NCBI GenBank assembly: GCA_963700865.1
Contig: CAVOZC010000012.1
Location: 1-61,805 of the forward strand
Length of the DNA: 61,805 bases
From: CAVOGJ01 sp963700865
GTDB taxonomy: Bacteria; Planctomycetota; Planctomycetia; Pirellulales; Pirellulaceae
Reading direction: 5' to 3'
Shown: piece after piece, positions 45,004 to 54,205 of the stretch
Layout: the number at the start of each line of letters is the position of its first letter
Position numbering within the stretch: the first letter of the stretch is position 1
Translations under genes and position numbers: made by a program
Notes under the pieces: generated by a model
Told to the model about the DNA's origin: nothing
The model's database searches: none
Seen by the model: only the letters and a program-made list of their open reading frames with translations

Positions 45004-45744
45004 ATGGCGATCCACGACCCGGATGTTCGCGGCGTCCTCTTGGACATCGAGGGCACCACCTCATCGGTCCGCTTCGTCTATGACGTCATGTTCCCGTTCG
45101 TGCTGCGGGAACTCGACGAATTCCTCCTGACCCAAGGCGACCAACCCGAAGTCGTGGCGGCCTGCGCGCAAATCGCCCGCGACGCCGGCCGCAACTCGCT
45201 GGTCGACTGGTGCGCCGCCACCGGGGGCACGTCGCGACAAACGATCTCGGAGGAGGTCCGTCGGCTGATGGCGGCGGATGTGAAAGCCACGGGGCTGAAA
45301 GAGCTACAGGGACTGATCTGGCAGGCCGGTTTCGAGAGCGGGGAGCTGGTCGCGCATGTTTACCCCGATGTCGTCCCAGCACTCACCGCGTGGCGCGAGC
45401 GGGGCATCGAACTCCGCATCTACTCCTCCGGCAGCGTGGCGGCGCAACGGCTGTTCTTCGGTCACACCGAATACGGCGACCTGCTGCCCTACTTTTCCGC
45501 ACACTACGACACGACGGTCGGGGCAAAGAAAGATGCGGCCAGCTATCGGGCGATTGCGGCCGATGTTGGCATTCCGGCCGGTCAACTGCTTTTCCTAAGC
45601 GATGTGGTCGCGGAACTTGACGCGGCTCGCGAGGTGGGCTGGCAAACGGGGCTCTGCTGCCGCCCGGGGAACACACCGGCTGAGGAGGGCGCGGGGAGAC
45701 ATCCTCGGATAGATTCGTTCGCGGACGTGCATCTTGGTGGATGA
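45004..45744 (+). CDS. mtnC: Enolase-phosphatase E1
   Basis: The 246-residue HAD-superfamily enzyme starts MAIHDPDVRGVLLDIEGTTS with the HAD motif I (LLDIEGT; the nucleophile Asp is D15). Motif II is IYSSGSVAAQRLFFGHTEYG, motif III Lys/motif IV region is FSAHYDTTVGAKKDAASYRA and LFLSDVVAELDAAREVGWQT. It enolises and dephosphorylates the diketo-methylthiopentyl phosphate to acireductone, supplying MtnD. Third gene of the salvage operon. mtnA, mtnK/mtnN and the transaminase are not in the window. Confidence 0.92.
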   Translation: MAIHDPDVRGVLLDIEGTTSSVRFVYDVMFPFVLRELDEFLLTQGDQPEVVAACAQIARDAGRNSLVDWCAATGGTSRQTISEEVRRLMAADVKATGLKELQGLIWQAGFESGELVAHVYPDVVPALTAWRERGIELRIYSSGSVAAQRLFFGHTEYGDLLPYFSAHYDTTVGAKKDAASYRAIAADVGIPAGQLLFLSDVVAELDAAREVGWQTGLCCRPGNTPAEEGAGRHPRIDSFADVHLGG

Positions 45745-45768
45745 GATGGCTTAAGGACGCGCGCGTTT

Positions 45769-46173
45769 AACCGTCAGCCAGAAGAAATCGCGGGGAGGAA
45801 CCGCGATCGCCGGGAAGTGGCTGCCACGATTTCTGGCGGCACGCGCGTCGTTTAACCGTCAGCCAGAAGAAATCGCGGGGAGGAACCGCCATCGCCGGAA
45901 GTGGCTGCCGCGATTTCTGGCGGCGCACGCGCGTTTAACCGTCAGCCAGAAGAAATCGCGGGGAGGAACCGCGATCGCCGGAAGTGGCTACCGCGATTTC
46001 TGGCGGCGCACGCGCGTTTAACCGTCAGCCAGAAGAAATCGCGGGGAGGAACCGCCATCGCCGGAAGTGGCTGCCGCGATTTCTGGCGGCGCACGCGCGT
46101 ACGCCGCCGAAGAATGCCGGTGCGTAACGACGCGTGGTACGATTTTAGCGGCATTCTTCTCTGGCTAACGGTT
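45769..46173. repeat. MITE-like element with three extra tandem left halves
   Basis: AACCGTCAGCCAGAAGAAAT starts at 45769, 45854, 45937 and 46020 (periods 85, 83, 83). Only the last copy continues to the right inverted arm TTCTTCTCTGGCTAACGGTT (46154-46173), giving a complete 154-bp element equivalent to 33192-33346. The other three are left-half copies (GAAATCGCGGGGAGGAACCG then CCGCGATTTCTGGCGGC) joined through ACGCGCGTTT. It sits just downstream of mtnC. Confidence 0.88.
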
Positions 46174-46448
46174 AAACAAAGAAATAGGGTAATGACAAAC
46201 TCCGGCGAGTTCGGCGACGGCGTGCGCCCTCCCAGACGCCCAGATCGTTCCAATCGTCCCGCCGCTAGCTTGTGAAGAATTGGCCGGCTCGCCGATAACG
46301 ATTGACCGACGCCGTGTCCCGTCTACGATTCCGACAGCGGAGGCACGGTCGGACGGATCAGCCACTGCGCGTGCTGCTCCACTTTGAGCAGACGGCGGAT
46401 GTACCTTGCGGAACGGAGTCGCAAATCGTGAAAGTTTCCAGCGATCGT

Positions 46449-47587
46449 ATGCTGTTGGTCAGTTTGTTTCTTGCGGTCGGCAGCGTGCCCTGCGGCGGGG
46501 CGACGACCGTGATGTTTGACATCAGCCCCACCGTGGCTTGTCGCGATGTCACCGACCAGCCGGCCGGTGCTAGCGAGCCCCATCGCCGCCTGGTGGAGGC
46601 GACGATTCAGGTTTCCACGATTCTTGCGGCCGGTTCCGCCGACACCATCGACGAGTGCCTGTATCAGTTTTATGCGCCGGATCGCCGCATGTTGGTGGAA
46701 GACTTTGCCCCCAAGACGACACTCGTGACGGATGTCGTGGGCAACGTCACGGTACGGAAGGCGGAGGACGCCTCGCGGAATCTGCACATGTCTCTCGGCG
46801 GCCAACTGCAGGATGTCGTCCGCGGCGATTTGCAAGGTGGCCATAATCGGAGCCATTCATCCGCGCTGAGCTTTGAACGATTGCCAGCTCGGGAGCTGCT
46901 CACGGCTGCTGGTACGTTAGCCCGAGGCAACGGTGTCTACTTCAAACTGAAGCCGACCCCACAGACGTCGATCGAGGGTTCGCGCGAATTTCGCATCGTC
47001 CTCTACGTGCCGGAAACTTGGCGAGCCGACTATTTGCGGGCCATTTGCGTGGCCCGCGACGCAGCGGGGCGGGAGTGTGGTTCAGCCAACTACATCTTGC
47101 CGCTTTACGACATGCACGACGCGGTCGCGCGACGAGCCGCCGTTGACCTGGTCGAAGCCGAGCGTCAGCTGCTGGCGACCGCCGGAAATCATCGTCGGGC
47201 GGTGCGGAAGGCCAGCATGCCCACCGTGGCCCATGAACTCTCGCTGCTGGAACCAAAAATTCCCGCCGATTGGCTGGCCCAAGTCATCTCCGGGACAACG
47301 GCCAGCCAATCGTTTGAATCCTCGTTGCCGGTGCCGGTGCAAGCCGCCATCGGATCGTACCGTCAGTCGAGACAGTCGCTCTCGCAGCTCGCCTGGACGG
47401 CGACCCAGGCAGCCCCGACGGCACCGGTGGCGGTGCGACTTCCGGGCGCGCCGCAGTGGAGGATTTCGCCGTCGATACACCGGTGCCCACGTGGACCGTT
47501 CGCAAACCGCCCCTGCCTGAGACCGCACCGGCCACGTCCTCCGCGGCGGAACGGAGCGACAAGCTGGCTCGACCTGCGACCGATTGA
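46449..47587 (+). pseudogene. Secreted hypothetical protein, frameshifted near its 3' end
   Basis: ATG 46449 begins a signal peptide (MLLVSLFLAVGSVPCGGATT). The mature part is beta-rich (VMFDISPTVACRDVTDQPAG, LVEATIQVSTILAAGSADTI, FKLKPTPQTSIEGSREFRIV, YVPETWRADYLRAICVARDA) and then helical. The frame breaks near 47452. The original tail is in another frame (VEDFAVDTPVPTWTVRKPPL through RSDKLARPATD) with a stop at 47585-47587. The shift makes the gene look fused to leuB in the annotated frame. Function is unknown. Confidence 0.6.
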
Positions 47588-47645
47588 CGCAAGTCGCGGG
47601 AGCGTCACTCGCCGGGCCCTCCGTCTCGTCGTCAACTGTTGTACA

Positions 47646-48767
47646 ATGGTCGGTTTCGCTCCCGATCCAGCCCGAGGCCACCCTACCTTGCAAGCCAGCA
47701 TTGTCCTCCTTCCCGGTGATGGCATCGGCCCTGAAATCGTGGCTCAGGGCCGGGCGTCGCTGGAACGCATCGCCGCCGAGTACGGCCATCAGTTCGCCTT
47801 CGCTTCGCATCCCATGGGTGGCTGTGCCATCGATGCCTGTGGGACACCGCTCCCCGACGTCACCGCGCAGGCCTGCCGTGACTCTGATGCGGTATTGCTG
47901 GGTGCGGTCGGCGGGCCGCAATGGGACGATCCGCGGGCCAAGACACGTCCTGAACAGGGACTGCTCGCGATTCGCAAGACGCTCGGTTTGTTTGCCAATC
48001 TGCGTCCGATCACGACGCATCCCGCCCTCGTCCATGCCTCACCCTTAAAGCCAGCCATCATCGAGGGGACCGATATCCTATTCATCCGCGAGCTGACCGG
48101 TGGCATCTATTTTGGAGCATCCGGTCGACGAGCCAGCCCGCAGGGAGAGGAAGCATTCAACGAGATGGCTTATTCGGTGAGCGAGGTGGAACGGGTTGTT
48201 CGCGTCGCGGGACAGGCCGCACTAACACGTCGAAACAAAGTGACCTCCGTCGATAAAGCAAACGTACTGGAGGTATCTCGGTTGTGGCGGGAAGTCGCGG
48301 CTCGCGTGATGCGTGACGAGTTTCCGCAGGTCGAATATGAGGTCGTACTGGTCGATGCCATGGCCATGCATCTACTGTCACGTCCCCGCGATTTTGACGT
48401 CGTTGTGACGGGCAACTTATTCGGCGACATCCTGACCGACGAGGCCTCGATGCTGCCCGGATCACTGGGCCTGTTACCCTCGGCCTCGCTCGGTATTCGC
48501 GGTCCGGGGCTCTTCGAACCGATTCATGGTTCCGCGCCCGATCTGGCCGGACGCGACGTGGCCAATCCGCTGGCAACCATCCTGGCCGCTGCCATGTTGC
48601 TGCGGCACTCCTTGGGCCTGCCGGCGGAAGCGGCGGCGATCGAACAAGCGGTCGCCCAGGTGTTGGACGCCGGCTATCGCACCGCCGACATTGCGGCCGG
48701 TGGCACCGCGATGGGGACGGCCGAAATGGGACGCCTTGTTTGCGATGCCATCCGCGGACCGCGGTAA
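47646..48767 (+). CDS. leuB: 3-isopropylmalate dehydrogenase
   Basis: The 373-residue isocitrate/isopropylmalate-type dehydrogenase has SIVLLPGDGIGPEIVAQGRA, DAVLLGAVGGPQWDDPRAKT, LGLFANLRPITTHPALVHAS, FIRELTGGIYFGASGRRA and GNLFGDILTDEASMLPGSLG (metal-binding Asp pair), with the NAD-preferring C-terminal FEPIHGSAPDLAGRDVANPL. It oxidises and decarboxylates 3-isopropylmalate in leucine synthesis. ATG 47646 gives ~16 extra residues before the usual start; TTG 47688 is an alternative. The long frame joined to the upstream gene is a frameshift artefact. No other leu gene is nearby. Confidence 0.93.
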   Translation: MVGFAPDPARGHPTLQASIVLLPGDGIGPEIVAQGRASLERIAAEYGHQFAFASHPMGGCAIDACGTPLPDVTAQACRDSDAVLLGAVGGPQWDDPRAKTRPEQGLLAIRKTLGLFANLRPITTHPALVHASPLKPAIIEGTDILFIRELTGGIYFGASGRRASPQGEEAFNEMAYSVSEVERVVRVAGQAALTRRNKVTSVDKANVLEVSRLWREVAARVMRDEFPQVEYEVVLVDAMAMHLLSRPRDFDVVVTGNLFGDILTDEASMLPGSLGLLPSASLGIRGPGLFEPIHGSAPDLAGRDVANPLATILAAAMLLRHSLGLPAEAAAIEQAVAQVLDAGYRTADIAAGGTAMGTAEMGRLVCDAIRGPR

Positions 48768-48774
48768 GCGGCGG

Positions 48775-49698
48775 CTACTGCCGGACCGAGTAGGCACCGC
48801 CATCATTGCGGCTGGTGCCAAACCGGGGCGGGTCGCCATCCAGACGGGCCACGCCTCCGTAGGGTCCCCCGTTGTTTGCGATCGGCGTGACAGTGACCTG
48901 CGGGGCCACGCCCTGCGCCGCCAAGGGGGTGCCACCTTGGAGAGGAAAGGTCATGCCTTGCGCGACGCGGTTGTCCGTCCAGGTCCGGCTGGTGGCGCCC
49001 AATGACGATTCGAAGGCGTGCGTCGAGTACGGATCGGTCGCCGCGATGGATCGATTCACCGGCACGTACGTCGGCCCGCTTGACGAGGGGGTCGATCCGG
49101 GAGAAGGCCCGGCGACGGGCGGATTGGGCGTCAACATCTGGGGGGCCGCGAGATTCGTCGCGGGCGGTGAAATCGTGTTGCCCGCGTATTGCCCGGCAGC
49201 AGCAGGCGCTGGTCCGACCGCCACCCGCGTGACCTGCTCGCGTTCCTCAAAGCGCAGATAAGGTACCGCGACGCGGGCCGTACGGGTGTAGGGTACGGTG
49301 ACTTGTTGGGTCACGGGGACCGGCACATAGCGGGTCTGAACTTGCCAGCGGGTCTGCGGTTCCACAGCGTAGGCGACATAAGGTTCACCAAAAACACCCA
49401 GCACGCGCCACCAATCGTACAGTCGCGGGACGCACTGGTAGCTGGTCTGCGGCACAAACGTGTTGTTGGGGACTGACTGAACGGCCGTGCGGTATTGGTT
49501 TTGATAAGTCACTTGTTGCTGATCGACATACCGTACATCGCGAACGGGCTGATTGACTCGTGTCCGCACCTCTTGATAGCGAACACCGTTGATGTCGACA
49601 TAGCGGACGTCGCTGGCAGCCGGCGCGGCTTGCTGAGCGGCAGCCGATGCGACGAGGATCAAGAACAGTGGGACAATCGATTTCGTCATCGGCGGCAT
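48775..49698 (-). CDS. Secreted proline/glutamine-rich hypothetical protein
   Basis: Signal peptide MPPMTKSIVPLFLILVASAA (ATG 49698 or 49689). The 307-residue protein has a repetitive middle (VDINGVRYQEVRTRVNQPVR, VDQQQVTYQNQYRTAVQSVP, TRWQVQTRYVPVPVTQQVTV, PYTRTARVAVPYLRFEEREQ) followed by a proline/serine-rich linker and a short C-terminal domain. The V/Q/Y-rich strands suggest an envelope structural protein of a planctomycete-specific type. It ends 5 bp from the stop of leuB, convergently. Function is unknown. Confidence 0.65.
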   Translation of the reverse strand: MPPMTKSIVPLFLILVASAAAQQAAPAASDVRYVDINGVRYQEVRTRVNQPVRDVRYVDQQQVTYQNQYRTAVQSVPNNTFVPQTSYQCVPRLYDWWRVLGVFGEPYVAYAVEPQTRWQVQTRYVPVPVTQQVTVPYTRTARVAVPYLRFEEREQVTRVAVGPAPAAAGQYAGNTISPPATNLAAPQMLTPNPPVAGPSPGSTPSSSGPTYVPVNRSIAATDPYSTHAFESSLGATSRTWTDNRVAQGMTFPLQGGTPLAAQGVAPQVTVTPIANNGGPYGGVARLDGDPPRFGTSRNDGGAYSVRQ

Positions 49699-49959
49699 TC
49701 GCTGCAGGGAAACTGGAGGACCTGTCGGCGGAACGCGCCCGTTGGCGGGACGCTCCTGCTACCTAATCGGCAAAGTCGCTATAATCTCCTTAATCTCAAT
49801 CCACAAGCTGTCGGCGCGCCAGCAGTGATGGCATCGCGGGTACTGGCTCACGGCTCGGCAGCGTGACCAGCCGAAACGAGGGGAGATCATCCGCCAGGCG
49901 GCTTGTCTGGCAGGCCCGCGCGTGACCATTCGAGCGGTGACAACGAAACGGAGGAACTC

Positions 49960-50298
49960 ATGACGATCTTCAAGAAGATTGTGGACCGCGAAATTCCCGC
50001 CGACATCGTGTATGAGGACGAGCAGTGCCTGGCATTTCGCGACGTCGCGCCGCAAGCTCCCGTGCATGTCCTGCTGATCCCCAAGAAAGAGATCGCATCG
50101 CTCGATCATCTGGTGGCCGAGGATCAACCCCTGCTGGGGCATCTCTTCATGGTGATTCAACGTCTGGCCAAGGAAACCCTGTCGCTCGAGGGTGGCTATC
50201 GCGTCATCGCGAATTGCGGCCCCGACGGGGGGCAAACCGTACCCCATTTGCACTTCCACATCCTGGGTGGCCGCCCCATGACCTGGCCACCGGGATAG
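49960..50298 (+). CDS. HIT-family nucleotide-binding protein
   Basis: The 112-residue protein starts at ATG 49960 after CGGAGGA. It reads FKKIVDREIPADIVYEDEQC, FRDVAPQAPVHVLLIPKKEI and ends with the histidine triad as QTVPHLHFHILGGRPMTWPP. HIT hydrolases of this (HINT/PKCI) type cleave phosphoramidates and related nucleotide substrates. It ends 2 bp before the opposing giant gene. Confidence 0.92.
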   Translation: MTIFKKIVDREIPADIVYEDEQCLAFRDVAPQAPVHVLLIPKKEIASLDHLVAEDQPLLGHLFMVIQRLAKETLSLEGGYRVIANCGPDGGQTVPHLHFHILGGRPMTWPPG

Positions 50299-50299
50299 T

Positions 50300-53200
50300 T
50301 CATCTCCACAACAGCCCACGCACCCGGCGGAACAGGCTGCTGGTTGGCGATGGCGAACTCGGCTCTCGCGGCGGATCGATCGTCACGGGCGGAACCGCCT
50401 CGGCCATCCGGGGCGGCGCCGGCGGAACATATTGCTGCAGAAAGCGGGGCCAGAAGCCTTCGAGGGTATGGGCACAATCGCCGGGCTGCTGATTGCGGAG
50501 TTGAAAGTCAGCCAGTGCGATGATCTGCGAGAGATGCAGCTGCTCGTCGGGCGTAAAGGACAGATCGTACAGTTGGATCGAATCGACCCACACGGTGCCC
50601 GCACCCATCAAGTCAAACCGCACCCGCAACTCTTCAAGTCCGGCGGACGGCAGGTCGTTTACCTGCAGCAAGAAAGGACGCCAACCATTCTCCGCTGCGT
50701 CGTTCGCATTGGACCGCGGCGTCGACCATTCGACTTGGGCGAATCGATAATAGGGCTGGCCATGCAAGCGACCTTCGAGCCCCAGGCGCAGAGGGGCCGG
50801 CAGCCGAGCGGGATCGGTCCGGAGCATGGCTTTTACCGCCAGTCGTCCGCTGCGGGGGGTGGGAATCGGCGCGCTGCGGACCCACGCCACCTCGCCGGCA
50901 CTCTTCAATCTCAAGGATCGTTTGCCCGCCTGGGGAGCTTCATCATCGACGCCGATCGCGGCGCTCGAAGCGTTCACCGATTCCCAGCCGAGGATGCCAT
51001 CCGGGGCGGCGACCTCATCGAAGCCGGCGTTGATAAGCCCCTCGATGGGATCGGGATTCTTCAGCGTCGCCATGCGACTCGCCACATCGGAGAACCGTGC
51101 CTGCAACTTCGGCACGACGTCCGTGGGCAACTCACTCGTCACGCGATCCAGGACAACCTCCGGATCTGTCAGCAGGCCAGCCGCCAATTCGTAAGGTTTG
51201 AGCGTAGCCAGCCACGTGGACGATCCACCATTCGATTCCCACCGCATGTCTTGCTGACGCTGTGCGGAGAGATTGGCAAACCGGCAGTCGGCCGACGATT
51301 GGAACTCCACTCGTGTTCGTACGGACCAGGGTGAATTATTGACGGCATAAAAATAGGTTCGACCTGCATGCACGCGTGTGCGGACGATGACGGGATGGCT
51401 GGCTGCATTTGGCGGCTCGAGAAAAGCTCCTTGGGGAAGGCGTCGAAACGTTGTCAACCAGTCACGAACCGCATCCAGGGCGACCAGCGGGAATTCAACG
51501 CCGCCACTCAGTATCCAATCGCTGTCACCAGCCAACAGGGCTCGACTGAGCCAGCGGGTGGTTGAGGTTCCGGTCGGCACGGATTCCAGGCCCAGCGGCA
51601 ACATCAGAGCATGATCGAGGCCAAGGTCGGTGGGAGCAAAGTCGTCGAGGACGAAGCGTTCGGGGGACTGATAAATATGCGTCGCCCGCACAGGCGCTGA
51701 AGCCAGGAGCGGCGTCCACACCTGATCACTGGAAAAAGCCTCGTAGTATCCGGCAGCCAGGATATCGGCCAACGGGGCCGGCCGCTTGGGCTTGCCAAGC
51801 ACGACACCCGGAAGTTGGCTGAGCTGGACCACGTCGATGCCCATTTCCAGCATGGCTTGCCCCATCGTCGTCGGCGACGGCAGGGTGGGTCGAGTGGCAC
51901 GCTGCACCGCCTCGGCATCGGCGGTCTCGGCGAGCGACAGGACCAGGTGGGCATCCGGGCGAACTTGTAGTAACTGTTTGCTGATGCGGTCGTACAAGCG
52001 ACTCACCACTCCGGCTCGCCATTGCAGCCACAATGGACGTAGCGGCTCGGCCAGCAAGGCCTGGGGTGTGAGCGGACCGTCGGCAGTGAGTGTCAAATGG
52101 GATGCCAGCTCCTGCTCGAAGGCCGCCAGGGTGCGGCGATCGTAGCCCCACTCGGCGCTGGGCAACTGCGTGTATGTCGATTTTCCCATGCGAATGGCCA
52201 CGCCGGCGAAGGACGGATGGCGACCATATCGATGCGCCACCCGCTCCACCGCGGATGCAATCACCTGCTGGACTCGTGGATCGAGCACATTATATCCGGA
52301 TTCCAAAGACGAAGCGTTCAAGCCACCGGCACTGAGGGCTTGCCCTTCCGCATCGACGAGCGAGACTCCCTCGGCTTGTGCCGGATCGGCCAGCAGCGCT
52401 TCTAATTGAGGATGCGTCCCATCAAAGCGAAGCCCGATCATCAATCGTAGACTCTCGCGGTCGCACATGCGGAGCAGTAATTCGACGGCATCCTTGGCGA
52501 CTGGGTCCCGCCCATCCGCGAAGTAGGTGCCACTGTCGAATTTCGCGTTCGCAATGAGGTCCGTGAGAGGCAAAATACCGCTTCCGCTTGCATAGCAGGT
52601 GACCAGGGCCCCGCTGAAGCCAGCGTATTTTAGGTAGTCAATCATGCGCCGCCCCCCTTCCTGAAGCGTGCGCCAATCCGTGAGAGATCGCCCCGATTCC
52701 GCATCCACCGCCAGCTGCGCGGAGAAGATCCGCTCGAAGCGTGGCCGGTCGATATCGGCCAACGCCTGGCGGAACCCATGTCCCGACATGCCGACCGACG
52801 CGGGTGACAGGGTCCCACCTTCCAGCAAACGAATCGACCCGAAGAAAGCCGGTCGCCCTTCGTCCACGTTGGTGAGCAATACCTGGGGCATCCGCGAATG
52901 CGGCCAGAACACAATGCGAAGTTTTTCGCGGGTCGCTGATTCGTGGTCCCCCACCGCCGCCGCGCAGGTCATGGCCACATCGCGGCTGACCAGCGTTTGC
53001 GGGTCTTCGGGGCTGGGCTCGACCACACTGACGGCCAGCGACTGGCGGTCGGTGGAAATTGTTTCAATTTCGAGTACGTGCGGAGCACCCAGTTGGGAAA
53101 TCGGAAGGGGATAGGACTGCCAGCCGCCCGGCTCAAGTCGACTCACCGACCCATGCTCCAGCGGCACGCTGCTGGCGGTCCCCTGCCCTCGCAACCGTAC

Positions 53201-54172
53201 GGGGGAAATCGAAAGTTGTTTCCAGTGAGGGAAGAGTGCGAGCCGCTCCCACCAGTGCGGTTGCGATGCATCAAAGGCCACGCTCTCTCGCCAGGGAGTC
53301 GTTTCCTGCGCTGACTCGGTGTGCTCGGGGTCGATGACGATGAATTGAATGACACGTTGCACCGAGACATTGGCCACGCGGAACAAGTGCCGAGGCCGGA
53401 TGGGCGTCAACCGAAGGGTGAGTTCATATACCCCCTCCTCCCGCGGAAGGGTGAGGGTGAGCGGATCAACCGCCTCGAATTCATGCGCTTCATCAGCGGC
53501 TAACGTCGTATCGTACTTCCACAGCGCGTCATCATTGCCGGAACTTGTCATGCGGATTTGCAACCGCGCCCGGGGTGCATCGTCCCAATGCACGAGGTGC
53601 GGGCGGATACCAATGGTCCACTCCTGGCCGGGATCGAAGATCAGATGACTCTCCGCGAACGTTACCCGCAAAGCATCGCCGGGCACGCGTTGCACGAACA
53701 GGCGATTGCCCGCCGCGTCGAGCGGCTTGACCAGCGTCTCGGACAACAGGTCGGAAACGGGAATCTCGATATAGCGCGGCGGTTCGAGCCCGTCTCGCGG
53801 CGCCAGTTCCATATAGAGCGTGGCAGGGAGCGGCGTATTGACGGTAATGTCAAGTCCCTGATAGTCCAAGGGGCGGCTGGCCACGACCAGGACCTGCGAC
53901 GGCGTCGCACGAAGATGGCGGGCGGCGTCCGGATCGTTGCCCAACAGCCGTGGCTCGGAGAATCCGCCGGCGTCCAGCCAGAAGCGACCTTGCCACGCCG
54001 TTGGGGTGCCGCCGCCCCAAGCCAACCGCAGACGAATCTCGGCGCCTGACAACGTGGTCTGCCCACCGCACAACAACAACAAGAGCCAAACGAGATGCGT
54101 CCGGAAGCAACATGCGACTTCCGCGCACCGCGCGATTCGCCAGCCAATGTTCTTGATTCCTGTGCGCATCAC
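50300..54172 (-). CDS. Large secreted glycosidase-like protein (1290 residues)
   Basis: An N-terminal signal anchor (LVWLLLLLCGGQTTLSGAEI) precedes beta-sandwich domains (~residues 40-400). A TIM-barrel-like region (~470-880) has RRMIDYLKYAGFSGALVTCY, ESLRLMIGLRFDG, VERVAHRYGRHPSFAGVAIR, RPDAHLVLSLAETADAEAVQ and GIDVVQLSQLPGVVLGKPKR. It resembles family-10-type glycosyl hydrolase-like (GHL10/DUF187) proteins. The C-terminus carries a carbohydrate-binding-like jelly roll (INAGFDEVAAPDGILGWESV to VRFDLMGAGTVWVDSIQLYD) and a proline-rich tail. The gene is unbroken over 3.9 kb. Its likely role is extracellular polysaccharide handling. Catalytic acids are not assignable with confidence. Confidence 0.65.
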   Translation of the reverse strand: MMRTGIKNIGWRIARCAEVACCFRTHLVWLLLLLCGGQTTLSGAEIRLRLAWGGGTPTAWQGRFWLDAGGFSEPRLLGNDPDAARHLRATPSQVLVVASRPLDYQGLDITVNTPLPATLYMELAPRDGLEPPRYIEIPVSDLLSETLVKPLDAAGNRLFVQRVPGDALRVTFAESHLIFDPGQEWTIGIRPHLVHWDDAPRARLQIRMTSSGNDDALWKYDTTLAADEAHEFEAVDPLTLTLPREEGVYELTLRLTPIRPRHLFRVANVSVQRVIQFIVIDPEHTESAQETTPWRESVAFDASQPHWWERLALFPHWKQLSISPVRLRGQGTASSVPLEHGSVSRLEPGGWQSYPLPISQLGAPHVLEIETISTDRQSLAVSVVEPSPEDPQTLVSRDVAMTCAAAVGDHESATREKLRIVFWPHSRMPQVLLTNVDEGRPAFFGSIRLLEGGTLSPASVGMSGHGFRQALADIDRPRFERIFSAQLAVDAESGRSLTDWRTLQEGGRRMIDYLKYAGFSGALVTCYASGSGILPLTDLIANAKFDSGTYFADGRDPVAKDAVELLLRMCDRESLRLMIGLRFDGTHPQLEALLADPAQAEGVSLVDAEGQALSAGGLNASSLESGYNVLDPRVQQVIASAVERVAHRYGRHPSFAGVAIRMGKSTYTQLPSAEWGYDRRTLAAFEQELASHLTLTADGPLTPQALLAEPLRPLWLQWRAGVVSRLYDRISKQLLQVRPDAHLVLSLAETADAEAVQRATRPTLPSPTTMGQAMLEMGIDVVQLSQLPGVVLGKPKRPAPLADILAAGYYEAFSSDQVWTPLLASAPVRATHIYQSPERFVLDDFAPTDLGLDHALMLPLGLESVPTGTSTTRWLSRALLAGDSDWILSGGVEFPLVALDAVRDWLTTFRRLPQGAFLEPPNAASHPVIVRTRVHAGRTYFYAVNNSPWSVRTRVEFQSSADCRFANLSAQRQQDMRWESNGGSSTWLATLKPYELAAGLLTDPEVVLDRVTSELPTDVVPKLQARFSDVASRMATLKNPDPIEGLINAGFDEVAAPDGILGWESVNASSAAIGVDDEAPQAGKRSLRLKSAGEVAWVRSAPIPTPRSGRLAVKAMLRTDPARLPAPLRLGLEGRLHGQPYYRFAQVEWSTPRSNANDAAENGWRPFLLQVNDLPSAGLEELRVRFDLMGAGTVWVDSIQLYDLSFTPDEQLHLSQIIALADFQLRNQQPGDCAHTLEGFWPRFLQQYVPPAPPRMAEAVPPVTIDPPREPSSPSPTSSLFRRVRGLLWR

Positions 54173-54205
54173 CGCAGCGACCGTCCCTGGTCACCGACCC
54201 GTATT

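Noticed and set aside
45769..46020. CRISPR-like array (83-85 bp period)
   Set aside because: The whole unit repeats, with no variable spacers; it is half of a MITE-like element.
46302..48767. An 821-residue apparent fusion of a secreted protein to LeuB
   Set aside because: The upstream protein's true tail is in another frame with a stop at 47585-47587; a single indel near 47452 creates the fusion.
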